This document shows positions 9,386 through 18,521 of a DNA stretch of 64,000 bases, piece after piece. The notes under the pieces were generated by a model. That model was not told the origin of the DNA, searched no databases, and worked only from the letters and a program-made list of their open reading frames with translations. This DNA comes from Caulobacter sp. RHG1 (GTDB lineage: Bacteria > Pseudomonadota > Alphaproteobacteria > Caulobacterales > Caulobacteraceae). Both the position numbers and the translations under genes were made by a program. The stretch lies in the NCBI RefSeq assembly GCF_013181195.1, contig NZ_SMZP01000005.1, positions 62,001-126,000 of the forward strand, read 5' to 3'. Positions within the stretch are counted from its first letter, which is position 1, and each line of letters opens with the position of its first letter.

Positions 9386-10365
9386 TGGACGCCTTTCCGC
9401 CGATCACCGATGGCGCCTCGCGCCGCGGCGTCCTCACCAGCGGTTTCGGCATGGCCGTGCTGGCGATGACCTCCGCCTCCCCCGCCCAGGCCGCCGTCGC
9501 GGCGCAGACCTCCACAGGAGCCAAGACCATGAGCAGCGGTTTCGTCACCACCCAGGACGGCGTGCAGATCTTCTACAAGGACTGGGGTCCCAAGACCGCC
9601 CAGCCGATCGTGTTCCACCACGGCTGGCCGCTGTCGGCAGACGACTGGGACAACCAGATGCTGTTCTTCTACGCCCAGGGCTTCCGGGTGATCGCCCACG
9701 ACCGCCGCGGCCATGGGCGCTCGACCCAGACCGACACCGGCAACGAGATGGACACCTACGCCGCCGACGTCGCGGCCCTGACCGACCATCTGGATCTCAA
9801 GAACGCTGTCCATATCGGCCACTCGACCGGCGGCGGCGAGGTCGCGCGCTATGTCGCCCGCGCCAAGCCCGGCCGCGTGGCCAAGGCCGTGCTGATCGGC
9901 GCGGTGCCGCCCATCATGGTCAAGTCCGCCCAGAACCCCGGCGGCCTGCCCATCGAAGTGTTCGACAGCTTCCGCGCCGCGCTCGTCGCCAACCGCGCCC
10001 AGTTCTACCACGACGTCCCCGCCGGCCCGTTCTACGGCTTCAACCGGCCGGGCGCGAAGGCCGACCAGGGCGTGATCTGGAATTGGTGGCGCCAGGGCAT
10101 GATGGGCGGGGCCAAGGCCCATTACGACTGCATCAAGGCCTTCTCGGAAACCGACTTCACCGAGGATCTCAAGAAGATCGCCGTCCCGACCCTGGTCCTG
10201 CACGGCGACGACGACCAGATCGTGCCCTATGCCGACAGCGCCCCGCTCTCAGTCAAGCTGCTCAGGCACGGTCAGCTCAAGACCTACAAGGGCCTGGGCC
10301 ACGGCGTCTGTACGATCAATCCGGACGTCGTGAACCCCGACCTGCTGGCCTTCATCAAGGCCTGA
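9385..10365 (+). CDS. Tat-exported non-heme chloroperoxidase-type alpha/beta hydrolase
   Basis: This 326-residue protein starts at the ATG overlapping the previous stop. Its N-terminus has a twin arginine and hydrophobic stretch ([17 protein letters not shown]) typical of Tat export. The catalytic domain matches cofactor-free haloperoxidase/esterase proteins: oxyanion segment [11 protein letters not shown], nucleophile elbow GHSTGGGEV, acid in [11 protein letters not shown] and His in GLGHGVCTI. Such enzymes act as esterases or perhydrolases. True peroxide-dependent halogenation is a side activity. Its neighbours, catalase and other exported hydrolases, suggest envelope peroxide or ester chemistry, which is inferred. 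Confidence 0.88.
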   Translation: MDAFPPITDGASRRGVLTSGFGMAVLAMTSASPAQAAVAAQTSTGAKTMSSGFVTTQDGVQIFYKDWGPKTAQPIVFHHGWPLSADDWDNQMLFFYAQGFRVIAHDRRGHGRSTQTDTGNEMDTYAADVAALTDHLDLKNAVHIGHSTGGGEVARYVARAKPGRVAKAVLIGAVPPIMVKSAQNPGGLPIEVFDSFRAALVANRAQFYHDVPAGPFYGFNRPGAKADQGVIWNWWRQGMMGGAKAHYDCIKAFSETDFTEDLKKIAVPTLVLHGDDDQIVPYADSAPLSVKLLRHGQLKTYKGLGHGVCTINPDVVNPDLLAFIKA

Positions 10366-10438
10366 GCCATCCGGCCGCCTTCTGGGGGGCGCGGACCATT
10401 GCGCCCCCTCTCCTCCTCGTTCGATCCCGGAGCGGGCC

Positions 10439-11284
10439 ATGACCCTGATGCCGAAACTCACCCTGGCCGAGGACACGGTCACCCACCCCGACGGACAGCA
10501 GATCTTCTTCCGGGCCTGGCGGCCGGTCTCGCCGCCCAAGGCCCAGGTGGTGATCTGCCACGGCCTCAATTCCCACAGCGGCCAGTATCGCTGGGTCGCC
10601 GAGCAGTTCGTCGCTCAAGGCCTGGCGGTCTATGCTGCGGATCTTCGCGGGCGCGGCCGTTCGGCCGGCGAGCGTTTCTATGTGGAGGCGGTCGAGGACT
10701 ACGTCGCCGACCTGGCCATGATCATCGACCTCGCCAGGGCGCGCGACCCGCATCTGCCGACGTTCCTTCTAGGCCATAGCGTCGGCGGCGTGGTCGCCTG
10801 CACCTACGCGCTGGACCATCCGGGCGTGCTCGCGGGCCTGATCTGCGAGAGCTTCGCGCATCAGGCGCCGGTTCCCGACCTGGCCTTGACCCTGATCCGC
10901 GGCCTCAGCCACATCCTGCCGCGCCTGCCGGTGCTCAAGCTCAAGAACAGCGACTTCACACGTGATCCGGCTCTGCTCGCGGCGCTGGACGCCGATCCCT
11001 TGATCAAGGACGAGACACAGCCGGCCCGAACCGTCGCGGCTCTGGCGCGCGCGAACATCCGCCTCAAGCGCGACTTCCAAAAGATCACCCTGCCGGTGCT
11101 GATCCTGCACGGGACGGCCGATCGGGCGACCCTGGCCAGCGGCAGCCGGCTGTTCTTCGAGCGATCGCGGTCGTCCGACAAGACGCTCAAGCTCTATGAG
11201 GGACATGTCCACGACTTACTCGCCGACCTCGACAGGGCCGCGGTGATGGCCGACGTGAACGCCTGGATCGGCGCGCGCGCCTGA
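10439..11284 (+). CDS. Lysophospholipase/monoacylglycerol lipase-like alpha/beta hydrolase
   Basis: This 281-residue serine hydrolase shows the family layout: oxyanion motif CHGLNSHSGQY, nucleophile elbow GHSVGG, acid in LHGTADRAT and His in EGHVHDLLADL. HGxxxHSGRY-like motifs are typical of monoacylglycerol lipases and PldB-type lysophospholipases. There is no signal peptide, so unlike its two upstream relatives it appears cytoplasmic. It starts 73 nt after the haloperoxidase-like gene on the same strand and is probably the last gene of the catalase run. Its substrate cannot be fixed from sequence. Confidence 0.88.
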   Translation: MTLMPKLTLAEDTVTHPDGQQIFFRAWRPVSPPKAQVVICHGLNSHSGQYRWVAEQFVAQGLAVYAADLRGRGRSAGERFYVEAVEDYVADLAMIIDLARARDPHLPTFLLGHSVGGVVACTYALDHPGVLAGLICESFAHQAPVPDLALTLIRGLSHILPRLPVLKLKNSDFTRDPALLAALDADPLIKDETQPARTVAALARANIRLKRDFQKITLPVLILHGTADRATLASGSRLFFERSRSSDKTLKLYEGHVHDLLADLDRAAVMADVNAWIGARA

Positions 11285-11382
11285 GCCGAAAAACATTGCT
11301 CTGCGAAATGAGCCCGTAGCCTACGGATTTCGCCCAAGCCCTGCGTGTTCACTGTCGAGGCCCTCGCCTCGGGGAGAACACC

Positions 11383-11802
11383 ATGTCGGGAATGCTCGTC
11401 GAAACCTGCGCCACGCGGCGCGACACCGTCAGTTCACAGATCACTCTGGCCGGCAGCCAGGATCGCGACCGTCCGCCCCCTTCCCGAGCCCGGGCGATCG
11501 AGCGCTCCATCGAGGACAACATCAGCCTGCCGCTGACCGTCGCGCGGATCGCGGCCTTGTCGGGCATGGGCCCGCGGGACCTGGGCCGGGCCTGCAGAGA
11601 GATTTTCGGTCTGGGCCCCCGCGCGCTGATCGTCCACATGCGGCTGGCCCACGCCAAGCGCCTGATGGCCACCACGGAGGATCCTCTGAGCCAGATCGCC
11701 CTGGCCTGCGGCTTCGCCGATCAGCCCCACTTCCAGAACCGCTTCCGCCACGTGACGGGCCTCACGCCTAGCGCTTGGCGCCGGGCCCATCGGGCGAACT
11801 GA
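11383..11802 (+). CDS. AraC-family regulator consisting of little more than the DNA-binding domain
   Basis: This 139-residue protein starts at 11383 after GGGGAGAAC. The first 40 residues are low in pattern. Residues about 42-137 form the two helix-turn-helix units of AraC/XylS proteins (VARIAALSGMGPRDLGRACR and LSQIALACGFADQPHFQNRF, ending in GLTPSAWR). There is no ligand-binding domain, so it may act constitutively or be controlled by abundance. Its 3' end overlaps the convergent FecR-like gene by 35 nt. It could control the hydrolase run or the adjacent signalling cassette. The sequence does not decide. Confidence 0.85.
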   Translation: MSGMLVETCATRRDTVSSQITLAGSQDRDRPPPSRARAIERSIEDNISLPLTVARIAALSGMGPRDLGRACREIFGLGPRALIVHMRLAHAKRLMATTEDPLSQIALACGFADQPHFQNRFRHVTGLTPSAWRRAHRAN

Positions 11803-12796
11803 GGCTCCGGCCGCTCCGGACGCCCACCAGCTTCAGCCGCGCGGGGCCGTCGGGAACCGCGCGCAAGGGATAGAGCCGCACCAGGCCACGGGCGAACCGG
11901 GCATTGTCGCCGACGCGAAACTGCCCGGTGATCCGCAAGGCCGCGACCTGCGGATCGTCGATCACCAACTGCAGGACCGCATAGCGGTTCATCTCGACGA
12001 TGACCTCGCTCAGAGGCTTGTCGTCGAACACCACACGCGTCTCGCGCCAGCGCTCGGTGGCCGCCTCGTCCGCCTGGCGGACCTGGGTCCGTCCCTGCGC
12101 GACGACCAGCGCCTGGCCTGGCCGCAGCACTACAGGATCGCCGCCGGACGCGGTCACCCGCACGCTGCCCTCCAGCAAGGTCACGCTCAGACCCTCGGCG
12201 TCGCTCGCCACGTCGAAACGCGTGCCCAGGACCGTGATCAGCCGGCCTCCGGCTTCGACCACGAACGGTCTGGATCCGTCATGCGCCACGTCGAAATAGG
12301 CGCGGCCGTGCGCCAGGCGCGCGCGCCGCTCGTTGCCCCCATAAGCCAGGTCGAGCGCGCCGCCCGCTCCCAGCACCGCCTTGCTGCCGTCGGGCAAGTC
12401 GAGCAGGCGCTGCTGGCCTGCAGCCTCATAGACGACGCGCTGGACCGCCGCCGGCGCCTCGGTCGCGCGTCGCCAGGGCGTCAGGACGAGTCCCAAGGCC
12501 AGCGCCGCGGCCACGCAGGCCGCCGCCGCCATCCACGGAACGGACGAGCGCCCGGCCCTCAACGCCCTGGCCCGCCGGCGCGGCAGGTCCAGAGGGCGAT
12601 GGGCGTCAGCCGCGTCGAAACTGGCCCAGACATCCTGAGCGTCCAGCCAGGCTTGGCGGTGGGCCGGATCCTGGTCCAGCCACGCATCGAGGCGCGCGGC
12701 CTGGACCGGATCGGCCTCGTCCGTCTCCAGCAGCAGGCGAGCGGCCGCCTGTTCGGGCGTCAGTCCATCGAGGTCGCCGGGCATGCGGTCGCTCAT
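11768..12796 (-). CDS. FecR-family transmembrane anti-sigma regulator
   Basis: This 342-residue protein has an N-terminal FecR-type cytoplasmic region (about 10-60, including AWLDQDPAHRQAWLDAQDVW), one membrane helix (about residues 88-108) and a periplasmic FecR domain (about 115-215, with FVVEAGGRLITVLGTRFDV). FecR proteins pass a signal from the STN domain of an outer-membrane receptor to a cognate ECF sigma factor. Its start overlaps the stop of the sigma gene in an ATGA-like arrangement, and the STN-bearing receptor is divergent just beyond. The C-terminal coding end overlaps the convergent AraC-type gene. Confidence 0.92.
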   Translation of the reverse strand: MSDRMPGDLDGLTPEQAAARLLLETDEADPVQAARLDAWLDQDPAHRQAWLDAQDVWASFDAADAHRPLDLPRRRARALRAGRSSVPWMAAAACVAAALALGLVLTPWRRATEAPAAVQRVVYEAAGQQRLLDLPDGSKAVLGAGGALDLAYGGNERRARLAHGRAYFDVAHDGSRPFVVEAGGRLITVLGTRFDVASDAEGLSVTLLEGSVRVTASGGDPVVLRPGQALVVAQGRTQVRQADEAATERWRETRVVFDDKPLSEVIVEMNRYAVLQLVIDDPQVAALRITGQFRVGDNARFARGLVRLYPLRAVPDGPARLKLVGVRSGRSLSSPDGPGAKR

Positions 12797-13401
12797 CGCC
12801 AGGCCCTCGTCTGCGTCAGTATGTGTTCGAGCGCTCGAACCATGTGCTTCTCCACCGCGCTCGTCGAAAGCCCCAGCCTGGCGGCGACCTCGCGCACGGC
12901 CAGACCCTCGATGCGCCTCAGAATGAAGATCGCGCGCGTGCGCTCGGGCAGGTCGGCCAGCGCCAGCGTCGCCGCCCGCAAGGTTTCCCGCGCGTCCAGT
13001 TGCCGGACCAGGTCACGGTCGGCCGTGTCGTGCCGGTCGGGGTCGAACGAGACATGCTGATCGGCCTGGCGCGCCTGGCGGCGGCGATGCCGGTCGATCC
13101 AGACGCTGGCCGCCACCCGAAAGACGTAGGCCCGGGCGTGCTCTTCCTCGGCCAGGTTCAGTTGGTCGGCGGTGCGCAGAAAGACGTCCTGGACCAAATC
13201 CTCGATCTCGGCCTCGTTGCCGGGACCCAGGCGTCGCCGGAAGAACGCCGCGAGCGGCTTGGCCAGCAACGCCGCCATCGCGCCGCCGCGCGCGCTGGCG
13301 TGGCGGTTCTCACCGTCAGCCGACACGTCGACCGGTTCCCCCATGCGCTGTTCATGGGCCAATAGCATCGCAAACTCCAGCGCGGGCCTTCTAGGAAACA
13401 C
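12793..13401 (-). CDS. FecI-like ECF RNA polymerase sigma factor
   Basis: This 202-residue protein contains sigma region 2 (EAEIEDLVQDVFLRTADQLN) and region 4 with a helix-turn-helix (GLAVREVAARLGLSTSAVEK). It begins at the ATG at 13401, though a shorter form from the ATG at 13365 or 13278 is possible because the first 40 residues are poorly ordered. It overlaps the FecR-like gene by 4 nt. Together with the divergent receptor it makes a classic cell-surface signalling cassette in which ligand binding outside activates transcription of the receptor gene. Confidence 0.92.
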   Translation of the reverse strand: MFPRRPALEFAMLLAHEQRMGEPVDVSADGENRHASARGGAMAALLAKPLAAFFRRRLGPGNEAEIEDLVQDVFLRTADQLNLAEEEHARAYVFRVAASVWIDRHRRRQARQADQHVSFDPDRHDTADRDLVRQLDARETLRAATLALADLPERTRAIFILRRIEGLAVREVAARLGLSTSAVEKHMVRALEHILTQTRAWR

Positions 13402-13460
13402 GCAGCCGGTAGGAAAATCCGCACCATCCCAGCCCGACGCGGCAACCGATGCTTGCCCAC

Positions 13461-13477
13461 AGAACGACGTTCGTTCT
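13461..13477. promoter_or_regulatory. Inverted repeat between sigma factor and TonB-receptor genes
   Basis: AGAACGA-CGT-TCGTTCT has perfect 7-bp arms and a 3-nt centre. It lies in the 96-nt divergent interval between the sigma gene start (13401) and the receptor start chosen here (13498). It could be an operator for either gene. If the receptor instead began at the ATG at 13453, the repeat would be inside its coding sequence. Confidence 0.5.
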
Positions 13478-13497
13478 ATGGGCCTGCTTGCTCTTCC

Positions 13498-16446
13498 ATG
13501 ATCGGCGCAATGGGCGGACGACGTTCACTTTTAGGTTCCAGGGCAGGCGCCCCCTTGCGGCCCGCGGTCTTACGCGGCCGGCTGGCAGCCGCGGCGTGCG
13601 CCTGCTTGCTGGCGGCGCCGGCCTGGGCGGCCGAACGCGCCGTGGCCATCGCCCTGCCGGCCCTGCCGCTGGACGACGCGCTGGTGGAACTGAGCCGGCA
13701 GGCCGGCGTCGACATCCTGCTTTCGTCGGCAAGCGTCGGGGACCGGCGTGCGCCATCCCTTCGCGGTCGCTACACGCCCGGCCAGGCGTTGCAGCTGCTG
13801 CTCGCGGACTCGGGCCTGGAGTTCGAAAGCCTCGAGGGCCAGGGCTATGTCGTGCGGGCGCGACGCGCCGCCAGGATCGAGGCGCCGCCCGATCCCGTCG
13901 CCCTGCCCGAACTCCTGATCGTGGGCGTGCGCACCCAGAACGTCGACCAGAGACGCGATCCCGATGGCATACAGCCCTACCGCGTGTTCGAGCGCGCGAC
14001 CCTGAGGGCCGCCCAGGGCCTTTCGGCCGATGACTTTCTGCAGACCTGGCTGACCAGCAACAGCGACACCCATGAGATCGTGCCCAGCCGCGGACGCGGC
14101 CTGCCGCCGTCACGATCCAACTTCAGCTTTCGCGATCCTTCGGCCTTGTCCAGCACCTTGGTGCTCGTGGACGGCCGACGCATGCCGGCGGTGCCGAGCC
14201 TGGCGCAGCTGGCTCAGGCCGATGTCGGCCCCATTCCCCTGGCGGCGATCGGGCGTATCGAAACCCTCGGAGCCAGCAGCGGCGCGCTCTATGGCCTGGG
14301 CGCGGTCAATGGCGTGGTCAATCTGGTGATCGATCGCGACTATCGCGGGGCCGAGGTCGCCGCCACGGTCGGCAGCGGCAAGCGCGGCGACGGCGGCTAC
14401 GGCCGGCTGGACGCCCGGCTGGGCTACAGCGCCGCGGACGGCGCGACGGCCCTGATGGTGCGCTACGGTCAGAAGCGGTTCAACGGCGTCACCTTCGGCG
14501 ATCGCAGCCAGGCGGCCGCGCCTCTGGACGGCGCGCTGCTGAGGCCGGGCCAGGCCTTCAACCGGCCAGCCGGAAACGGCGTCACCCTGTTTGGCGTCAA
14601 TGGCCCCTTCACGGTCGGCGGCGTCGAGATGCTGAAGACCTACATCCCGGCCGACTACGACGGTTCGATACCGATCGAGACGGTGCTGATCGCCAATGCC
14701 GGCCGGTCTGCGCCCGGCCTGGCGCCGGCGCACCGAGACCGGCTGCTGACCACCGACAGCCGCACCGACGCGGTGCTGTTCAACCTCCGCCAGCGCCTGT
14801 GGCGCGGCGCCGAGGCCTATTTCGACCATATCTACCTGTCGAGTCACGACGCCGCCCCCCTCGCCTATGGCGCCCTCTCCACCCAGCTCACGCCGGGCCA
14901 GGGGATCGCGACGATTCTCTCGGGAAGCAGTCCGATCGAACTGGTCGCGCCCCTGCCCTATGTGTTCGGAACGTCCGACAGCCGATTGATCTCGCGCCGC
15001 ACGACCGTCGGGCTGGTGTTCGATCTCCCGGCCCGTTGGCGCGGCGGCCTGGACTACGCGGTCGGCGACGCCCGCTTTCGCCAGGACACCCAGGAGGTTG
15101 GCTTCGACGAGCAGGCGCGTCCCAGCATCGCCAGCGGCGTCGCGCCCGCGGACGGGCGACGCGCGCCAGACCCCTTCGGCGACCAGGCCCGGTTTCTGGC
15201 GGACCTGGGTCGTTACCATGCCAACTGGTCGCCGCCCGCCCCCTACGGTTCCTCGCGCCTGGAAGACATTTCGCTGCGCGCTTCTGGCCCCCTGGCTCGG
15301 ATCAAGGGCCGTGACGTGACGCTCTCGCTCACCGCGCAGCAGCTGTGGGAAAGCCTGCCCAACTTCGCAGGCGAGCCGAGAAACCACGTGTCGGTGCGCT
15401 CGCGCTCGTTGTTTGGCGAGCTGCGCGCGCCGCTGGAAGGGCTGACGGGGGTTCCAGGCCTGGAGCTGCAGGCCGCCGCGCGGCGGCAGGTCGGCCGCAT
15501 CCGCATCTTCTACGGCGGTCCCGCCGGTCCGGTCGAGAAGACCGCCGACCTCTATCTGCTAGGCGCCAAGGCCGAGCCCATGCCGGGCGTCATCCTGCGC
15601 ATGGCCTATGCATCGGGCGCGCAGCTTCCCGAGCCGGTCATGTTCCAGAGTGCGGTGGGCGCGGGCATCAGCAGCCTGATCGATCCCAAACGCAGCCTCA
15701 ACCAGCCGATCTCGGCGGAGGGCTGGTTCCGCTATGCCTGGGGCGGCTCCCCCGATCTTCGGCCCGACCAGACGCGGACCTATTCGGCCGGGGCGGTGCT
15801 GACGTCGCGGCGGCTTCCCCGCTCCCGCCTGTCGGTCGACTATACCCGCATCGAAGGCCGCAACCTGCTGGTCGAGGTCTATCGCGGCTACGACTTCTAC
15901 CTCCAGAACGAGGCTCGCTTTCCCGGAGCCGTCATTCGCGCGCCGCTCACCGAGGCCGACCGCGCGAAGGGCTACACGGCCGGCCGCATCCTGGAGGTGC
16001 GCGACCTCAACGAGAACAAGGGTTCGAGCCTGATCGAGGCGGTCGACCTGGCCGCGGATCACGATCTGGACCTGGGCGGCGGCCGGCTGGCGTTCAGCGC
16101 CGCCCTGACCTGGCAGCCGACCCTGCGCCGGCGCGCTCCGGCCGACAACATTCTGTCGAAACGCACGCCGGATGACGCGACCCCGGAATGGCGCGGCGCG
16201 CTCGGTGCGCGATGGTCGAACGACCGGCTCGCGGCGTCGGCGACGGTGCGCTACGTCGACGCCTACGCCGTGACATCCCTGCCGGCGCGCACGACCGTGG
16301 ACCTCTCGTTCGCCTGGAAACTGCCCGCCCCTCTCGAGACTCCGCAGACCGAGCTTCGCCTGGGCGTGCGCAACCTGTTCGACCGATGGTCGCTCGAGGA
16401 CCCGCTGCAGCGACGCCTGGAAGCGACGCTGATCGCGCGGTTCTAG
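13498..16446 (+). CDS. TonB-dependent outer-membrane receptor with STN signalling domain
   Basis: This approximately 982-residue protein has a signal peptide (GRLAAAACACLLAAPAWAAE), then a secretin/TonB short N-terminal (STN) domain (about 45-105, with LPLDDALVELSRQAGVDILL). A plug domain carries SSTLVLVDGRRM and GALYGLGAVNGVVNLV, and a long beta-barrel ends in the C-terminal phenylalanine of LIARF. STN domains contact FecR proteins, and the FecR/FecI pair is divergent, so this receptor should both import a ligand and signal its presence. The ligand is unknown. The start is uncertain: 13453, 13498 and 13510 are all in frame. I prefer 13498 because the inverted repeat lies upstream of it. Confidence 0.9.
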   Translation: MIGAMGGRRSLLGSRAGAPLRPAVLRGRLAAAACACLLAAPAWAAERAVAIALPALPLDDALVELSRQAGVDILLSSASVGDRRAPSLRGRYTPGQALQLLLADSGLEFESLEGQGYVVRARRAARIEAPPDPVALPELLIVGVRTQNVDQRRDPDGIQPYRVFERATLRAAQGLSADDFLQTWLTSNSDTHEIVPSRGRGLPPSRSNFSFRDPSALSSTLVLVDGRRMPAVPSLAQLAQADVGPIPLAAIGRIETLGASSGALYGLGAVNGVVNLVIDRDYRGAEVAATVGSGKRGDGGYGRLDARLGYSAADGATALMVRYGQKRFNGVTFGDRSQAAAPLDGALLRPGQAFNRPAGNGVTLFGVNGPFTVGGVEMLKTYIPADYDGSIPIETVLIANAGRSAPGLAPAHRDRLLTTDSRTDAVLFNLRQRLWRGAEAYFDHIYLSSHDAAPLAYGALSTQLTPGQGIATILSGSSPIELVAPLPYVFGTSDSRLISRRTTVGLVFDLPARWRGGLDYAVGDARFRQDTQEVGFDEQARPSIASGVAPADGRRAPDPFGDQARFLADLGRYHANWSPPAPYGSSRLEDISLRASGPLARIKGRDVTLSLTAQQLWESLPNFAGEPRNHVSVRSRSLFGELRAPLEGLTGVPGLELQAAARRQVGRIRIFYGGPAGPVEKTADLYLLGAKAEPMPGVILRMAYASGAQLPEPVMFQSAVGAGISSLIDPKRSLNQPISAEGWFRYAWGGSPDLRPDQTRTYSAGAVLTSRRLPRSRLSVDYTRIEGRNLLVEVYRGYDFYLQNEARFPGAVIRAPLTEADRAKGYTAGRILEVRDLNENKGSSLIEAVDLAADHDLDLGGGRLAFSAALTWQPTLRRRAPADNILSKRTPDDATPEWRGALGARWSNDRLAASATVRYVDAYAVTSLPARTTVDLSFAWKLPAPLETPQTELRLGVRNLFDRWSLEDPLQRRLEATLIARF

Positions 16447-16483
16447 ACGTGGAGCAGGACCCCGCGACGGATCGAAAGGCGCG

Positions 16484-17449
16484 TCAGCCCTTCTTCGCCG
16501 CCTCGGCCACGAAAGCGACGGCTCGGACGATGTGGTCAGCGAAGCGGCGGCCGATCAGCAGGGTGTGGGTGGCGGCCTCGACATGGTCGACCAGGCCGTG
16601 CCGCGACGCCTTCGCCGGCGCGGCCTGCATGGCCTTGCGATCCTCACGGCCCGCCACCGGACCGGCAGTGACCACGGCCACCGGCCATTTCGGATCGAAC
16701 TGCGGCTGCTTGGCGGCCTGGTCCGACGCCTGCGCCCATAGTCCCACCTCCTCGGCGGCGGTGCGATTGTGGCGGCCGTTGGCGAAGGCCCAGCGCTTCT
16801 CGGCCTTGGCGGCCGGCGGCAGGTCGATCTTGTCGCCCAGGCGCGTGTAGATCAGCGGCTTGTAGAGACCCAGCGAGGCCCCGCGCGCAGCCCACTTGGA
16901 GATGGACGCGAACTTGGTGACGAAGCCGCGCATCCGCGGATCCAGGGCGGCTTCCGGGGTGGCGGCGTCGACCAGCACCAGGCCCAGGATCTTGTCGGGA
17001 TGGCGACCGGCATATTCGCGCATGCGCAGGCCGGCCATCGAGTGGCCCACCAGGATGAAGGGCCCCGGCTCGCCCGACAGGTCGACCAGCTTCTCGAAGT
17101 CCTCGACGATGGCTACGCCGTCTCGCGGGCTTGGCCCCTTGGGCGAGAAGCCCATGCCGGCGCGGTCATAGGCGCACGAGCGCCAGCCGGCGGCGGTCAG
17201 GGCTTCCTGCGTGCCGCCCCAGTCGGCGGCGAAGCCGAAGGCGCCGGCCTCCAGCCAGACTGTCGGGCGATCGCTCTTGGGCCCTTCGCAGACCAGCCGC
17301 AGAGACCGCCCCGGCTCGATCTCGACCATCTGGCCGCGCGGATGCGGCGCGCCGAACGCACTGACCACCCCGCCCACGGCGATATACGACACAAGAAGAA
17401 GCGCGAGGCCCGCGACGCCGCGACCGAGAAACTGGATCATGGCGTTCAA
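16484..17449 (-). CDS. Membrane-anchored or exported alpha/beta hydrolase
   Basis: This 321-residue hydrolase has an N-terminal hydrophobic segment (GVAGLALLLVSYIAVGGVVS) that serves as a signal anchor or signal peptide. The fold motifs are VWLEAGAFGFAADW (oxyanion region), YDRAGMGFS and nucleophile elbow GHSMAG. The C-terminal catalytic His is probably in EAATHTLLIG. The substrate is unknown. It converges with the TonB receptor and is separated from it by 37 nt. The start at 17449 is followed by an in-frame ATG at 17440 (MIQFLGRG) that could also be used. Confidence 0.85.
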   Translation of the reverse strand: MNAMIQFLGRGVAGLALLLVSYIAVGGVVSAFGAPHPRGQMVEIEPGRSLRLVCEGPKSDRPTVWLEAGAFGFAADWGGTQEALTAAGWRSCAYDRAGMGFSPKGPSPRDGVAIVEDFEKLVDLSGEPGPFILVGHSMAGLRMREYAGRHPDKILGLVLVDAATPEAALDPRMRGFVTKFASISKWAARGASLGLYKPLIYTRLGDKIDLPPAAKAEKRWAFANGRHNRTAAEEVGLWAQASDQAAKQPQFDPKWPVAVVTAGPVAGREDRKAMQAAPAKASRHGLVDHVEAATHTLLIGRRFADHIVRAVAFVAEAAKKG

Positions 17450-17501
17450 TGTAGTGTCGCTTCGTGACGCGTCGAGACGGGAAGCGAGACGATCTCAAGC
17501 T

Positions 17502-18338
17502 TTATCCGACGACGACCGGAATCTGCGCACGGACGCGTCCCGACTTCGTGCGGGTGATCTTGACGCCGTCGGCGCCGGCCAGGCCTTTCGCGGCCCCTCC
17601 CTTCGCCATCTGGGCCTTGACCACGCTGTCGGGCCAGCGCGAGACGGTGGCGACGTGGACCTTGCGCGACACCTTGCCTGCGGCCTTCAGCGGCAGGTCG
17701 TCGGCGTCCGCAAAGCTGCGGCCCAGGAACAGGGTCGGGTTCAGGGCCTTGTCGCCCTTGCGCAGCTCGAAATGCAGGTGCGAACCGGTCGAGCGGCCTG
17801 AGTTGCCGACATAGGCCACCGTGGTCCCGCGCTTGAGATAGGCGCCGCGCTTGACGCCGGCCGCCGAGGCCTTGAGGTGGGCGTAGGTGGTGGTCAGCCC
17901 GCCCTTGTGCATGACCTCGACGAAGCGGCCGTACGAGCCGCTGACGCCCACAGCCTTGACCACGCCGTCGGCGGCGACCTTGACCGCGGCCCCGCCGGGG
18001 GCGGCGATGTCGACACCCTCGTGCAGGCGGCCATTCTCTTCCCAGGGCATCTGGCGCAGGCCGAACGGCGAGTTGATCACACGGCCGGGCAGAGGCGCGT
18101 CGAACTGGTAGGCGGGCGGCGGCGGCGGTTCAGCGACCTCGACCTTTGGCGCAGGCGGCGCGGCGGGCGGGGCAGCCGTCGTGGTTTCGGCGACCCAACT
18201 TCCCAGCGCCATCGCGCCGTTCAGGGCTCCGGCCATGGCCGCCACGCCCAGCATGGCGAAAAAGGCGACGCGCAAGTGCGGAGACTGAACAGCCAGGCTC
18301 TTGGAGATCAAAACCGCTTCCTCTCGGACTTCGGTCAA
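17502..18338 (-). CDS. LytM/M23-family peptidoglycan endopeptidase-like protein
   Basis: This 278-residue protein has an N-terminal membrane anchor (about residues 25-47), a Pro/Ala-rich linker (about 55-75) and an M23 domain. The zinc-binding and catalytic motif residues are present: His106 and Asp110 in LHEGVDIA, and His187 and His189 in GSHLHFELRKG. It therefore looks catalytically competent rather than a degenerate LytM activator. It would act in the periplasm on peptidoglycan cross-bridges, perhaps in division or envelope remodelling. A near-consensus CtrA-type site lies about 120 nt upstream of its start. The C-terminus after the M23 domain is a basic tail of unknown role. Confidence 0.92.
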   Translation of the reverse strand: MTEVREEAVLISKSLAVQSPHLRVAFFAMLGVAAMAGALNGAMALGSWVAETTTAAPPAAPPAPKVEVAEPPPPPAYQFDAPLPGRVINSPFGLRQMPWEENGRLHEGVDIAAPGGAAVKVAADGVVKAVGVSGSYGRFVEVMHKGGLTTTYAHLKASAAGVKRGAYLKRGTTVAYVGNSGRSTGSHLHFELRKGDKALNPTLFLGRSFADADDLPLKAAGKVSRKVHVATVSRWPDSVVKAQMAKGGAAKGLAGADGVKITRTKSGRVRAQIPVVVG

Positions 18339-18454
18339 TCAGGACCGGCCCCGCGCGGAGCCGCCTATCCCATGCTTGACCTTACGGGACGGTGAATGGC
18401 CCCGAAATGAAGGGCTGGCTCTATGACGCTGCTATGGGGCGGAAGAGGGGCAGC

Positions 18455-18469
18455 TTAACCATTCGCTAA
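18455..18469. promoter_or_regulatory. Near-consensus CtrA-type site (TTAA-N7-CTAA)
   Basis: TTAA-CCATTCG-CTAA differs from the TTAA-N7-TTAA consensus at one base. It lies between the divergent M23 peptidase and UrcA genes, about 117 nt from the peptidase start and about 190 nt from the UrcA start. Confidence 0.45.
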
Positions 18470-18521
18470 CCATGACGATCCGGCGACAAGAACATGAAGT
18501 ATTGGACAGACATTACAGGAC

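Noticed and set aside
14110..15387. Long minus-strand open frame of 425 codons antisense to the TonB-dependent receptor
   Set aside because: It has the Arg/Gly/Asp/Val-rich composition of a GC-bias shadow and no domain, while the plus strand encodes a clear receptor.
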